NCBI RefSeq assembly: GCF_002078015.1
Contig: NZ_LWBP01000001.1
Coordinates: forward strand, 124,001-188,000
Length of the DNA: 64,000 nt
Direction of reading: 5' to 3'
Source of the DNA: Niastella populi
GTDB taxonomy: Bacteria > Bacteroidota > Bacteroidia > Chitinophagales > Chitinophagaceae
Both the position numbers and the translations under genes were made by a program. How positions within the stretch are numbered: the first letter of the stretch is position 1; the number at the start of each line of letters is the position of its first letter. The notes under the pieces are model-generated. The model had not been told where the DNA came from, ran no database searches, and saw only the letters and a program-made list of their open reading frames with translations. Of the stretch, positions 36,221 through 44,373 are shown one piece after another.

Positions 36221-37630
36221 TCACGATTCTGCAAGCATTTTGTGCATAAAGCGCAGGATGATGAATTCTGCGGGGCGAACAACTGCCATGCCTATTTCCA
36301 CTATCATTCTTCCTTCCCAGATGTCGAGCTCGGTCATGGTTTCACCTAAACCCACATGCACAAAGAAGGCTTCTTTGGTGCTGGCGCCCATCAGGGCTCC
36401 GGCCTTCCATTGTTGTGTGAGATAATTTTCGATCATCGATTTTACCCGTACCCAGGTATTGCGGTCGTTGGGTTCGAAAACAAATTGCTGGGTGGCGTTC
36501 TTGGTCGATTCTTCCACCATATTGAAGAATCGGCGAACGGAGATATAACGCCATTCGTTGTCGTTGCCGGCAAGTGTGCGGGCGCCCCAGATCAGGGCCG
36601 GACTGATACCGGTAAATGACCTGATAACGTTGATCGATTTACCGGCGGTAGTGTCAACGTTCAGCGTTTCCTGCATTTTATTGGTAACGATAACTTCGGG
36701 GCGCGATGCGTAGTCGATGCTGACGTTGGCAGGCGCTTTCCATACCCCGCGGCTATTGTCGGTAACGGCGTATTTGCCTACAACGGCAGAAGAAGCGGGC
36801 AGCAACAGTTCTATCTGGTTAATGGCATTCTTCGCCATGAAATAATAAGCGTTATTGAAGCTTTTCAATTCATCGAGATTGGCCACGCCGCCGATACCGG
36901 TGATGGTTACCGATGCATCGTTGTCGTTCACGGTGCCCGGAACCTTATAGTAATAATCGAGGCGGGTATATATACGCGGATAATAAACGGCGCCGTATTT
37001 AAAACGGTTGATATCGCCCGCTATGGTATTCCTGAATTCAGTGATATTATCCACGGTGGGGTCGGCATCGAGCCATACATCCATAACCGTGAAGCGGTCC
37101 TGCAATTCAAAACACTGGTCCATCGCTTCCTGGTGCAGGGTGCAATAATCGCCGAGCGAGCTCATATTCATGCTGTCGGGGAAAAGAATAAGGGTAACCT
37201 CGTTCTCTTTTTCAATTTCATCGAGGCCATTCTGTAATGTGGCCAGGTCGATCACCCCGCCGCCCGAGTAATCGCCAACGGAAACAATATAACAGGGACC
37301 GCCGCCATTGATAAAGAACATTTGTAAAGAATAATACATGAGGTATTTGGAAGGGGTGGTCACTTTTCCCTGTACATCGATGCGCGAAGGATTGGTGGTA
37401 TCGATGTTTACCGTAATAGTGGTTTCGGGTTCCGGAAAGCCGAAGTATTGTTCATACTCCAGCATAGAGCTGATGCGTTTCGGTTTTAATAAAAGATCGT
37501 TGTCTTCTTTTAACCTTGCGATCTGGGTGTAACCAATAAAGGCCGGAATGGCTGTTTCAACAGATGCTATAGAAGGGGGAAGTTTGGGTATTTCTTCTAT
37601 ATACACTCCGGGTGTTTTATATTCCTGCAT
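36221..37630 (-). CDS. eCIS tail sheath protein
   Basis: 469 aa. Begins MQEYKTPGVYIEEIPKLPPSIASVETAIPAFIGYT, the standard sheath N terminus (its core is TPGVYIEEI). The middle has TLILFPDSMNMSSLGDYC and PRIYTRLDYYYKVPG. The C terminus has GISPALIWGARTLAGNDNEWRYISVRRFFNMVEES and TFEPN-type FVFEPNDRNTW, the interlocking sheath region, then LGETMTELDIWEGRMIVEIGMAVVRPAEFIILRF. A single sheath gene is present, unlike Afp/PVC, which carry several. Contraction of this protein drives the tube. Confidence 0.95.
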   Translation of the reverse strand: MQEYKTPGVYIEEIPKLPPSIASVETAIPAFIGYTQIARLKEDNDLLLKPKRISSMLEYEQYFGFPEPETTITVNIDTTNPSRIDVQGKVTTPSKYLMYYSLQMFFINGGGPCYIVSVGDYSGGGVIDLATLQNGLDEIEKENEVTLILFPDSMNMSSLGDYCTLHQEAMDQCFELQDRFTVMDVWLDADPTVDNITEFRNTIAGDINRFKYGAVYYPRIYTRLDYYYKVPGTVNDNDASVTITGIGGVANLDELKSFNNAYYFMAKNAINQIELLLPASSAVVGKYAVTDNSRGVWKAPANVSIDYASRPEVIVTNKMQETLNVDTTAGKSINVIRSFTGISPALIWGARTLAGNDNEWRYISVRRFFNMVEESTKNATQQFVFEPNDRNTWVRVKSMIENYLTQQWKAGALMGASTKEAFFVHVGLGETMTELDIWEGRMIVEIGMAVVRPAEFIILRFMHKMLAES

Positions 37631-37682
37631 AATGCGATTGTTTTAAGGATTAAATATTTGATGTGCTGATTGTTGTTTTTTT

Positions 37683-37752
37683 AGTCGGGCCACGTTTCGC
37701 CAGCGACGCAATCGTACCCCCCGGCTTAATCGGGGCAGGCTGTGGCACGACT
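37683..37752. other. Imperfect long hairpin in the sheath leader
   Basis: Outer arms AGTCGGGCCAC (37683-37693) and GTGGCACGACT (37742-37752) pair at 10 of 11 positions. An inner stem CCCCG (37719-37723)/CGGGG (37731-37735) has a 7-nt loop. It lies between the 440-aa gene and the sheath ATG. On the minus strand it is followed by an A run, so it is not an intrinsic terminator; a processing or stability element, or a small palindromic repeat, fits better. Confidence 0.55.
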
Positions 37753-37759
37753 GCTTTAT

Positions 37760-39082
37760 TCATGGCCCCAGTGGAAACATTTCGGAGGTTGGTACCGGTA
37801 TTTCTGTAAACAGCCTGTTGCCTTCTACCCGCACCGGCTCGTACGCTTTCGGGTTGGGCAGATAGTGCAGTGAGCTGTCGGCTTTTTTATATAATGTCGG
37901 GTAGTAACTATGTGAACGCGGACCGTCGGAGATCAACTGCCCGTTATTAAAGAAAAGCAGGTCGGCGTGAGTACCGGTCTTCAACACCCCGCCATCCATA
38001 CTGGAGTAACGCCAGAAGCTCAACCGGCTTTTTACCCATATTTCAAAAATGGGCGGCGAAACGGTAACGGCATTGGCCTCATTGCGGCGGGTGATCAAAA
38101 AACCGGAGCCGTCTATTAAATTGAATGCGGCATTGACGGGCGCCGGTTTTATATTCACCATACCCCAGATGTCTTTTGCATCGATGCCCGGTTCCCTGAT
38201 GAATAATAAAGGATGGGTATTGCTGTAACCGTCATCGGCATTTACTTCAAGTGTATACAGCAGTGTATTATCGATGGTGTTGCCGGCGGTTGTTTTTAGT
38301 TTGGTAATATCGAATGCAAGCGATGCCGTGTACAGGCGGTTGCCGCCGCTGCCGGCCTGTATGGTTTGAATGGTGGCATTGGTGTTGTCTTTCAGCGTAA
38401 AGCCGGCCTGTGTTACGGTATTGGCTGTTGGAAATGTATAATTAATATAAGGAGAGGTAAGCAGGTTGTCTGCTTCGTTGTAGTAATTACCGGGCGTTAC
38501 CGGCAAAAACTGGTCGCCGCCGCTGTTATCAACAAAAAAAGCGCGGGTATCATTGGCGCCGAAAGCGGAGAGTTCGCCCTGCTCATATACCGCTGCTGCA
38601 TCGAAGGCCGCTACCGGGTTGCTCAGGAATGGAAAGGTTTTAGCGCCGGGCAGATCGTCGTTGCTGAAATAACCGGCCGTTTTAAGACTGGTGCGAAGCC
38701 GGCGGTTGGTGTAAATATCGATACTGTGGTCTTTACGCAGCAACAATACCCTGATATCGAGGTCATCGGGCAGTTCCACTACGGGGCGATATGCTTTGAT
38801 ATTACCGCCGAGGATAACCGGGGTTACTTCTATCCCGATCTTAAATCCTGAATAACCGGTGACGAGTTTGAGCCGGTATTTGTTGAATACGCCCTGCATG
38901 GAGGGCGGCACTACATACCGCAGATCGCTGCTGATGCTGCGGGCATTTTTCAGGAACCGGTCGCCCAGGAACAACTGGCGCGCGGCCGCGGTGCCTTCAA
39001 AGATGGTGGTATTGTCCTGGTTGGTGAGGTAGAACTCATGCAGCACCTGTACTTCAAATAATATTTTATATATGGTGGTCAT
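37760..39082 (-). CDS. Conserved-position eCIS protein, possible cap/adaptor
   Basis: 440 aa. N terminus MTTIYKILFEVQVLHEFYLT then GTAAARQLFLGDRFLKN. The rest is mainly beta strand (PPIFEIWVKSRLSFWRYSS, FNNGQLISDG). No signal peptide, no enzyme motif. Its start overlaps the DUF4255 stop by one base (TGATG), so the two are co-translated. In Afp and AlgoCIS-type particles, DUF4255 proteins form the distal cap, and extra cap-adaptor proteins occur in the Bacteroidota type; this gene's partner position suggests such a role. That is inference from context. A tail-fibre role is an alternative, as no other fibre candidate is visible. Confidence 0.65.
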   Translation of the reverse strand: MTTIYKILFEVQVLHEFYLTNQDNTTIFEGTAAARQLFLGDRFLKNARSISSDLRYVVPPSMQGVFNKYRLKLVTGYSGFKIGIEVTPVILGGNIKAYRPVVELPDDLDIRVLLLRKDHSIDIYTNRRLRTSLKTAGYFSNDDLPGAKTFPFLSNPVAAFDAAAVYEQGELSAFGANDTRAFFVDNSGGDQFLPVTPGNYYNEADNLLTSPYINYTFPTANTVTQAGFTLKDNTNATIQTIQAGSGGNRLYTASLAFDITKLKTTAGNTIDNTLLYTLEVNADDGYSNTHPLLFIREPGIDAKDIWGMVNIKPAPVNAAFNLIDGSGFLITRRNEANAVTVSPPIFEIWVKSRLSFWRYSSMDGGVLKTGTHADLLFFNNGQLISDGPRSHSYYPTLYKKADSSLHYLPNPKAYEPVRVEGNRLFTEIPVPTSEMFPLGP

Positions 39083-39726
39083 CAGGCAGGCGGCATTTTC
39101 GTTGAGGAGGAATTGTTGGTAAGCTCTTCTATCAATGGTACTTCCCTTACCAGCTTGCGATCTGTAATGGCTACCAGGCGTAGTTTATACATTACAAAGG
39201 GCATTTGTTTACCGCCCAGCGAAGCCCACAGATAATTGATCTGTTCAAATGAAAGGGTGTACAACTCTGCCTTTATGCTCATATTGATAAGATCATCGTT
39301 TACGAATTTGTCGGGATCATAAGATGAGGACGTGGCCAGTGAAAATGAATTCCTGCCCTGGAAGAACCTGATCACATGCGATAACTTTTCAAGGGCATCG
39401 AGATAATTGTTATCGTTTTGTCCGGCGGTTTTGTTACACGATGTCACCAGCAGGTATAAGTTAAGATATACCGGCGGGTTCTCGTATCGCGCGGTATTGC
39501 CGCCATTGCGTTTCTGGTACGGTGTATTCTTGAGCGTACTTTCTTCCTCTATGTTTACAAGGGTAAACACGATCTTATCGTCGAGGTTAGCCGGCGAATT
39601 CGATTCAAACAGGGCGATGTTTTCCACCACCACCATTGTATCGGCGTTCGACTCAGGACTATAACCATGGGCAGCAAGGTATACTACCAGTTCTTTTCTG
39701 ATTAAAGAAATAGCATCATGAATCAT
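39082..39726 (-). CDS. DUF4255 sheath-cap protein (Pvc16/Afp16-like)
   Basis: 214 aa. Matches DUF4255: MIHDAISLIRKELVVYL, then DDKIVFTLVNIEEESTLKN, PPVYLNLYLLVTSCN, NYLDALEKLSHVIRFFQG and LSFEQINYLWASLGGKQMPFVMYKLRLV, which is the family core. Related proteins (Afp16/Pvc16) terminate the tube and sheath at the distal end and set up the cap. First gene of the eCIS cluster, so the operon promoter should lie in 39727-40054. Confidence 0.92.
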   Translation of the reverse strand: MIHDAISLIRKELVVYLAAHGYSPESNADTMVVVENIALFESNSPANLDDKIVFTLVNIEEESTLKNTPYQKRNGGNTARYENPPVYLNLYLLVTSCNKTAGQNDNNYLDALEKLSHVIRFFQGRNSFSLATSSSYDPDKFVNDDLINMSIKAELYTLSFEQINYLWASLGGKQMPFVMYKLRLVAITDRKLVREVPLIEELTNNSSSTKMPPA

Positions 39727-40054
39727 ATCATTATATGATTACAGTATTATTGAATTTTAGGAATCTTTGAATGTGCTAATCTGTGTTCGGGTATTTCTAA
39801 CGGCTGGGTACGGGGGGTATGTGTGCAGAAGTAATAAATCAGCAATTAATAAAATAAAGGTAGTGTATTGATTCTTGTTACCAAATACCACATTGTGGTA
39901 ATTTATAAAAAGAAGAATAGAAACAGTTTTTATTGATCATGATTAAAAAATAAAAGCTGTTAATAAAAACATATGGATGCATTTTGTGAATAACTGTTGC
40001 GTGTATATACTAACTCAAAAAGGGGATGTGTATCGATAACCTTTTTGGCGGTTT
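39727..40054. other. A/T-rich region upstream of the eCIS operon
   Basis: 328 bases without a gene, A/T-rich, upstream of the DUF4255 gene and downstream of the YihY gene. It should hold the eCIS promoter, but I see no exact TAnnTTTG box on the minus strand. The palindrome at 39886-39900 is the most regular element. Confidence 0.5.
39886..39900. promoter_or_regulatory. 15-bp palindrome, candidate eCIS operator
   Basis: TACCACA-T-TGTGGTA, 7-bp perfect arms around one base, 160 bases upstream of the first eCIS gene, in otherwise A/T-rich DNA. Good shape for a dimeric repressor site; the regulator is unknown. Confidence 0.4.
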
Positions 40055-41002
40055 CTATTTTTTGATCTCTTTAACTGACGTGTTGTTGTCTTTATCGGTT
40101 TCTACTTCAATTTTTTTTAGCGATACCGCATAATCATTGGGTTGAAGGGAAGATCCTTTATGCGCGCTCCATGCTTTTGCAAATTCAGCGCCTATATATA
40201 ATATGATGGCAGAGTAATAAACCCATAGTAACAATACTACCAGCGAGCCTGCTGCGCCATAGGTTGAGCTGATATCGCTTCTTCCTATATAGAAGGAGAC
40301 GCCGAATTTGCCGATCATGAATAATATGCCGGAAGCGATGGCGCCGGGCAGCACATCTTTCCATTTGGTTTTTGCATCGGGCAGTACTTTAAAGATCAAT
40401 GCAAACAGCGAAGTGATAACGGTGAAAGAGATGAGGAGGTTTAAAATATAAAATACCGCTACGGTAATGTTTGGAAAGCTGTCTTTTAAGTGGTTGCTCA
40501 ATGCTTCAATGACGCTTGAAATAGCCAGGGAAACCAGCAACAGGAAACCGAGGCTCACAATGATTGAAAACGATAAGAACCGTGTTCTGATAAATTGCCA
40601 AAACCCTTTTTGCGGTTTTGCTTTAAAGCCCCAGATGATATTGATGGAGTCCTGGATCTCGGCAAACACCGCTGTTGCGCTGAACAGCAGTGTAACAATA
40701 CCGATCACGGCGGCAAAGGTTTCCTTGCCGCTCAGTGATGCGTTCTTGATGATCGTTTGAAGTTGTAACGCCGCCTCACGGCCAACAAACTGTTGCAACT
40801 GTTCATTGATCTGCCCCTGTATGGCTTCCTGTCCCAGGAAAATACTGCATAAAAAAATGATCACTACCAGCAGTGGGCCCATCGAAAAAACGGTGGTGTA
40901 GGCGAGTGCTGCGCTGTATTTTAAGATCTTGTCTTCCATAAAACTCTTGAAAGACTTCAGCAGCACTTTCCATATGGTTTTCAGGCGATTCATCAGTTTC
41001 AA
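40055..41002 (-). CDS. YihY/BrkB-family inner membrane protein
   Basis: 315 aa with six predicted membrane helices and the family motifs KYSAALAYTTVFSMGPLLVV (residues about 28-47), AVIGIVTLLFSATAVFAEIQDSINIIWG and the C-terminal SSTYGAAGSLVVLLLWVYYSAIILYIGAEFAKAW. Once named ribonuclease BN by mistake; the true role in the envelope is unclear. A charged, soluble C-terminal tail follows the last helix. It is in the same orientation as the eCIS operon but separated from it by 328 bases. Confidence 0.9.
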   Translation of the reverse strand: MKLMNRLKTIWKVLLKSFKSFMEDKILKYSAALAYTTVFSMGPLLVVIIFLCSIFLGQEAIQGQINEQLQQFVGREAALQLQTIIKNASLSGKETFAAVIGIVTLLFSATAVFAEIQDSINIIWGFKAKPQKGFWQFIRTRFLSFSIIVSLGFLLLVSLAISSVIEALSNHLKDSFPNITVAVFYILNLLISFTVITSLFALIFKVLPDAKTKWKDVLPGAIASGILFMIGKFGVSFYIGRSDISSTYGAAGSLVVLLLWVYYSAIILYIGAEFAKAWSAHKGSSLQPNDYAVSLKKIEVETDKDNNTSVKEIKK

Positions 41003-41066
41003 CTGTAATGCAGTTTTTATCTTCTGAATTCGCTTAAATAATCATACCAGCGGCCGTGGACGGTTA

Positions 41067-42386
41067 TCACTTCGCTATATCTATCTTCACCTTTTTGTTC
41101 TTGATCTTCTCATTTTTGATCAATGTAATGGTATGGCTTGCGTGCGATTTACGTATGGCCACAAAGGAGAAGAAATCTTTTACCTCTATCAGCCCGATAT
41201 CTTCTTTTTTCAGCTGGCCTTTATTGGCGAGAAAACCTACGATATCGACCTTGTTCACTTTGTCTTTTTTACCGGCGCCTACAAACAGGGTGGTCCATAC
41301 CGGTTTTTGGGGCAGTACGGGTGAGGCGGGCAGTTCGATGGTTGCGGGTGGCGGCGTAATGTATTCGGGGAGGTATTCGTGCGGGGCCAGGATGAGAATG
41401 GCGGTGCCGCTGGCATCCATACGGGCGGTGCGGCCATTGCGATGGGTGAACGATTCCTGGTTGGGGGGTAACTGGTAATGTATAATGTAGCGGATGTTGG
41501 GGATGTCCAGTCCGCGTGCGGCGAGGTCGGTGGTCACCAGTACGTTCGAGCTGCCGTTGCGGAATTTACACAAAGCGCTGTCGCGTTCCTGTTGTTCCAT
41601 GGCGCCATGGTAAAATACGTTTACGATGCCTTTGTCTTTCAGCGATGCGCTTACCTCTTCCACAAACTCGCGCTGGTTGCAGAATATTATGGTAGAACGG
41701 TTGCCCAGTGCGCAGATAAGCCTGAACAGGGTGTCTGATTTATCGCGGTCATCGCTGCGCACCTGTTGAACGGCGAGGGCCGGAGATTTTTCGCCTGTTA
41801 AAAAATTGAGCTTAACCGGTTCCTGTAATCCTACAAACGGCGGCACTTCCACCGCTTCGGTAGCTGAGGTGAGTATTCTTTTCTTTACCGCCGGCAGCGA
41901 TTGTATAATGAACGACATTTCATCTTCAAAACCCTGCTCCAGCGATTTATCGAACTCATCGAGCACAAGAGATGCTATATGAGTGGTAGTAATATTACCA
42001 CGGCGAATATGATCGGCGAGGCGGCCCGGTGTGCCCACGATCAGTTCAGGCGCCTGCAGCAGGTTGTTCTCCTCGGTTTCGCGTTTATGACCGCCATAAC
42101 AGCAGGTGATCTTGAAACCGGTTCCCATTCTTTTGAAAACAAGCTCAATTTGCAGGGCCAGTTCGCGCGAAGGCACAATGATCAATGCCTGGGTCACCGG
42201 TTTCTTTTCAAGCAGCTGCGTTACGGGCAGCAGGAAAGCGAGCGTTTTACCAGAGCCGGTATCGGCCAGCAATACCACCTCGTTCGACGTTTTATTCGCC
42301 TCTAAAGATGCCTGCTGCATCTCGTTCAAAGCCTCTATCTGTAAATTGGAAAGTGTGTTCTCAATGGAGAATGTAGTTTTCTGCAT
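41067..42386 (-). CDS. DbpA-like DEAD-box RNA helicase
   Basis: 439 aa from ATG 42386; the longer frame to 42476 only adds repeat-encoded residues. Motifs in order: Q motif (LQIEALNEMQQ), I ADTGSGKT, Ia PSRELALQ, Ib TPGRLADH, II LDEFD (DEFD instead of DEAD), III TSAT, V TDLAARGLDIPN, VI HRNGRTARM. The last 75 residues form a DbpA-type RNA-binding domain (TLFVGAGKKDKVNKVDIVGFL, DIGLIEVKDFFSFVAI). DbpA binds 23S rRNA hairpin 92 during 50S assembly, so a ribosome-biogenesis role is likely. DEFD variants are known and remain active. Confidence 0.9.
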   Translation of the reverse strand: MQKTTFSIENTLSNLQIEALNEMQQASLEANKTSNEVVLLADTGSGKTLAFLLPVTQLLEKKPVTQALIIVPSRELALQIELVFKRMGTGFKITCCYGGHKRETEENNLLQAPELIVGTPGRLADHIRRGNITTTHIASLVLDEFDKSLEQGFEDEMSFIIQSLPAVKKRILTSATEAVEVPPFVGLQEPVKLNFLTGEKSPALAVQQVRSDDRDKSDTLFRLICALGNRSTIIFCNQREFVEEVSASLKDKGIVNVFYHGAMEQQERDSALCKFRNGSSNVLVTTDLAARGLDIPNIRYIIHYQLPPNQESFTHRNGRTARMDASGTAILILAPHEYLPEYITPPPATIELPASPVLPQKPVWTTLFVGAGKKDKVNKVDIVGFLANKGQLKKEDIGLIEVKDFFSFVAIRKSHASHTITLIKNEKIKNKKVKIDIAK

Positions 42387-42410
42387 CCGGCAAAAGTACG
42401 TACCAAAGGG

Positions 42411-42542
42411 CAATAAGCAATTGGCAATTAGCACTGGGCAATAAGCAATATGCAATAGGCAGTAAGCAATTGGCAAAAGAGGAGATCCGGGACTCGAATA
42501 CAGGTTTTATTTACCCATTGCATATTGCCCATTGCCAATTGG
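42411..42542. repeat. 14-bp tandem repeat upstream of the helicase, with inverted echo
   Basis: Five 14-bp units of the type CAATAAGCAATTGG run from 42411 to about 42480. A related reverse-oriented stretch (CATTGCATATTGCC, CATTGCCAATTGG) lies at 42516-42542, so the two could pair. The interval lies between the divergent helicase and small charged-protein genes. Confidence 0.75.
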
Positions 42543-42548
42543 TTAGCG

Positions 42549-42563
42549 TGGCACAATTTTTCC
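42549..42563 (+). promoter_or_regulatory. Sigma54-like -24/-12 element
   Basis: TGGCAC-N5-TTCC with correct GG to -12 spacing; the -12 element has C where G is usual (TTGC). It ends 23 bases before the ATG of the small charged protein. Interesting because two sigma54 activators are encoded in the window, but one mismatch is in a key position. Confidence 0.3.
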
Positions 42564-42586
42564 ATAATATACCAAAATGCTTGATT

Positions 42587-42832
42587 ATGGAAAACAAGAA
42601 CAATAGTAATTTAGCCGATAAGAAAAAGAAAGAAGAAAAGCATGATAACCCGGTTTCACAACCCGATCCGGAAACATTGCATAAAACAGACCCGCAGGAA
42701 AGTATGAAGGGGCCGGTTAGTTCTCTGATGAATAATGCCGCCGAAAAAATGGAAGAGAACGAAGAAAAGGACAAGGTTGATGAGCAGGAGTTTGAGCAAA
42801 AGGAAGAAGCAAAGAAAATGAAGGGCGAATAA
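42587..42832 (+). CDS. Small charged, probably disordered protein
   Basis: 81 aa starting MENKNNSNLADKKKKEE from ATG 42587. About half of the residues are Lys, Glu or Asp; there are no Cys and few hydrophobics except a short central SSLMNNAAEKM. No domain is recognised. It could be a stress-related hydrophilin-like protein; composition is the only evidence. Preceded by a sigma54-like element and followed by a strong bidirectional terminator, so it forms a single-gene unit. Confidence 0.6.
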   Translation: MENKNNSNLADKKKKEEKHDNPVSQPDPETLHKTDPQESMKGPVSSLMNNAAEKMEENEEKDKVDEQEFEQKEEAKKMKGE

Positions 42833-42853
42833 TGTAGAGGGTATTATACAATA

Positions 42854-42891
42854 AAAAAATGCCCCCGCCAGCTGGCGGGGGCATTTTTTTT
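42854..42891. terminator. Strong bidirectional terminator
   Basis: A perfect 24-base palindrome (42860-42883; arms TGCCCCCGCCAG and its complement) preceded by A7 and followed by T8. It lies between convergent genes ending at 42832 (+) and 42899 (-). Confidence 0.93.
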
Positions 42892-42898
42892 ATAACGT

Positions 42899-43531
42899 TT
42901 AATAATCGCTTTGTTGTGTGGGAAGATCCGCCGGTAACGCAAAGAATGATGCGTCCAGTTTCATTTCCTGTACTTCCATTGCTACGCTTTCCCAGGTAAA
43001 CTGGTTTATATCAACGATCGCTTTCAAAGGCAATGCATTCGATCTTGAAACAAATTCATACCAGTTGAAATACTTGTGGTTTACATACAGTTTCGGGTCA
43101 ACGGCAATCTTCCTGTTGAAATAATATTTTTGAATACCGCTCTTACACGTAAACACCAGTTCATCGCATTTATAACCCAGAATTTCGGTTACGCCTTCAT
43201 TGAGCTCTACTTTTAAAATTGAATCGGTGTTGATAGAACAATCATTCCAGCGCGCTCCTTCTTCACTGGCCATTTTGTTGTAGAGTTTATTGTCTTTATT
43301 CACATATAACTGCCACTGCAGTAACAGGCCGTTGGTGGTTGATCTATAATCGCCATTTTTGATATAATAATCGTATTTCGAGCCCATCATGGAGTTTAAC
43401 TGGGCATCGGTTATATTGGGGGCTTTGCTTTTATACTTGTTTTTGTAAACGATCTTTCCTTCAAAAGTTTGGGCAAACGACGTGAATGACAAAAGAACGG
43501 CAAGCAAAAGGAGCGGGGCCTTTGTTTTCAT
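42899..43531 (-). CDS. Exported GLPGLI/DUF4412-like protein
   Basis: 210 aa from ATG 43531 (MKTKAPLLLLAVLLSFTSFAQ, a clear signal peptide with cleavage after SFAQ); an upstream ATG at 43570 would bury it. The mature part starts FEGKIVYKNKYKSK and carries ILGYKCDELVF, the type of pattern seen in GLPGLI and DUF4412 periplasmic proteins of Bacteroidota, and a terminal VAMEVQEMKLDASFFALP. The exact family is uncertain. Probably periplasmic or outer-membrane associated, function unknown. Confidence 0.7.
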   Translation of the reverse strand: MKTKAPLLLLAVLLSFTSFAQTFEGKIVYKNKYKSKAPNITDAQLNSMMGSKYDYYIKNGDYRSTTNGLLLQWQLYVNKDNKLYNKMASEEGARWNDCSINTDSILKVELNEGVTEILGYKCDELVFTCKSGIQKYYFNRKIAVDPKLYVNHKYFNWYEFVSRSNALPLKAIVDINQFTWESVAMEVQEMKLDASFFALPADLPTQQSDY

Positions 43532-43665
43532 GTTATTGATTTTAAGGGTGTTGGATCGGGTTCGACCCAATGTTAATTTTTCAATCAGGCAACAAGATAT
43601 AACAATTTTTTACATTATGCCAGTTCCGCTGGTTATACCCGGCAGCGAACAGGGTTTATACTATA

Positions 43666-43698
43666 AAACAACCCCATTCAGGCTGAGTGGGGTTGTTT
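43666..43698 (-). terminator. Terminator of the 204-aa gene
   Basis: AAACAACCCCA (43666-43676) and TGGGGTTGTTT (43688-43698) form a perfect 11-bp stem with an 11-nt loop. On the minus strand it ends in a U-rich stretch (GTTGTTTTATAG). It is 60 bases past the stop of the gene at 43759. Confidence 0.75.
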
Positions 43699-43758
43699 GG
43701 TTTTCTACGCAGCCTTACGGACTGTTCCGGAAGTAACTGCTATGTCGGTTTATTCTTC

Positions 43759-44373
43759 TTATTGAATAACCCTTGAAACGAGTACGGAGGCCACCGATTG
43801 TTTACCGCGGCCATGGGCAATTACGCGGAACCAGTACCTGGCGATCGAGTTCAGGTTAGTGAACGTGTTTTGGGGATCGGAAGTGGTGTCACTTGCCCAC
43901 ACGCTGTCGGTTGTTACGGGGTCGGGCGTACACTGAAAGGTATACATCCTTGCCCCGGTAACCCTTTTCACCCGGGCGATGGCCTGCCCGGGCGGTCCAA
44001 TCTCAACATCCAGTTGTTCAACAGGTGTCAAATCCTGTGATGCGCCCCCGATCCCGGTAATATCGAACCCGCTGCTAAGCAGCATGGTCTTGTCACCGTT
44101 GCAGGTTAACGTTACATGATCGCCCAGTTTTTCGAGCAACCCGCTCAATACAGCTTTTTTGTCGTTTTTAGCTGATGACAGCGTTCGGTCGTTTCTGCCG
44201 GCTACGTTAAGCGATACCTGAAATTCACCGAATGCCTTTTCCACGTCAGGAAGGGTTGGCATTGGGTTGGGAAAGTATGGATTGTTTTTCATGCTTTCCA
44301 GTATGCGGCCCGTTAACTTAAGCATATACGTATCGCTTGGCTTTTTGTACGATTTTTTAATTTTGAGTATCAT
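43759..44373 (-). CDS. Hypothetical protein with C-terminal fibronectin-III-like region
   Basis: 204 aa without a signal peptide. Residues 1-100 are helical (NPYFPNPMPTLPDVEKAFGEFQ and KNDKKAVLSGLLEKLGDHVTLTC). Residues about 115-204 have beta-sandwich character: IGPPGQAIARVKRVTGARMYTFQCTP, then IARYWFRVIAHGRGKQSVAS, like a fibronectin type III repeat. Similar small proteins occur in several copies in Chitinophagaceae genomes, to my knowledge with no assigned role. Single gene with its own terminator. Confidence 0.65.
   Translation of the reverse strand: MILKIKKSYKKPSDTYMLKLTGRILESMKNNPYFPNPMPTLPDVEKAFGEFQVSLNVAGRNDRTLSSAKNDKKAVLSGLLEKLGDHVTLTCNGDKTMLLSSGFDITGIGGASQDLTPVEQLDVEIGPPGQAIARVKRVTGARMYTFQCTPDPVTTDSVWASDTTSDPQNTFTNLNSIARYWFRVIAHGRGKQSVASVLVSRVIQ

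Noticed and set aside
40017-40046. AAAAAGG/CCTTTTT pair as a YihY terminator
   Set aside because: The 7-bp A/T-rich stem has a 16-nt loop and little stability; too weak to call.
42387-42476. N-terminal extension of the helicase
   Set aside because: The 30 extra residues are translated 14-bp repeats; the Q motif follows normally from ATG 42386.
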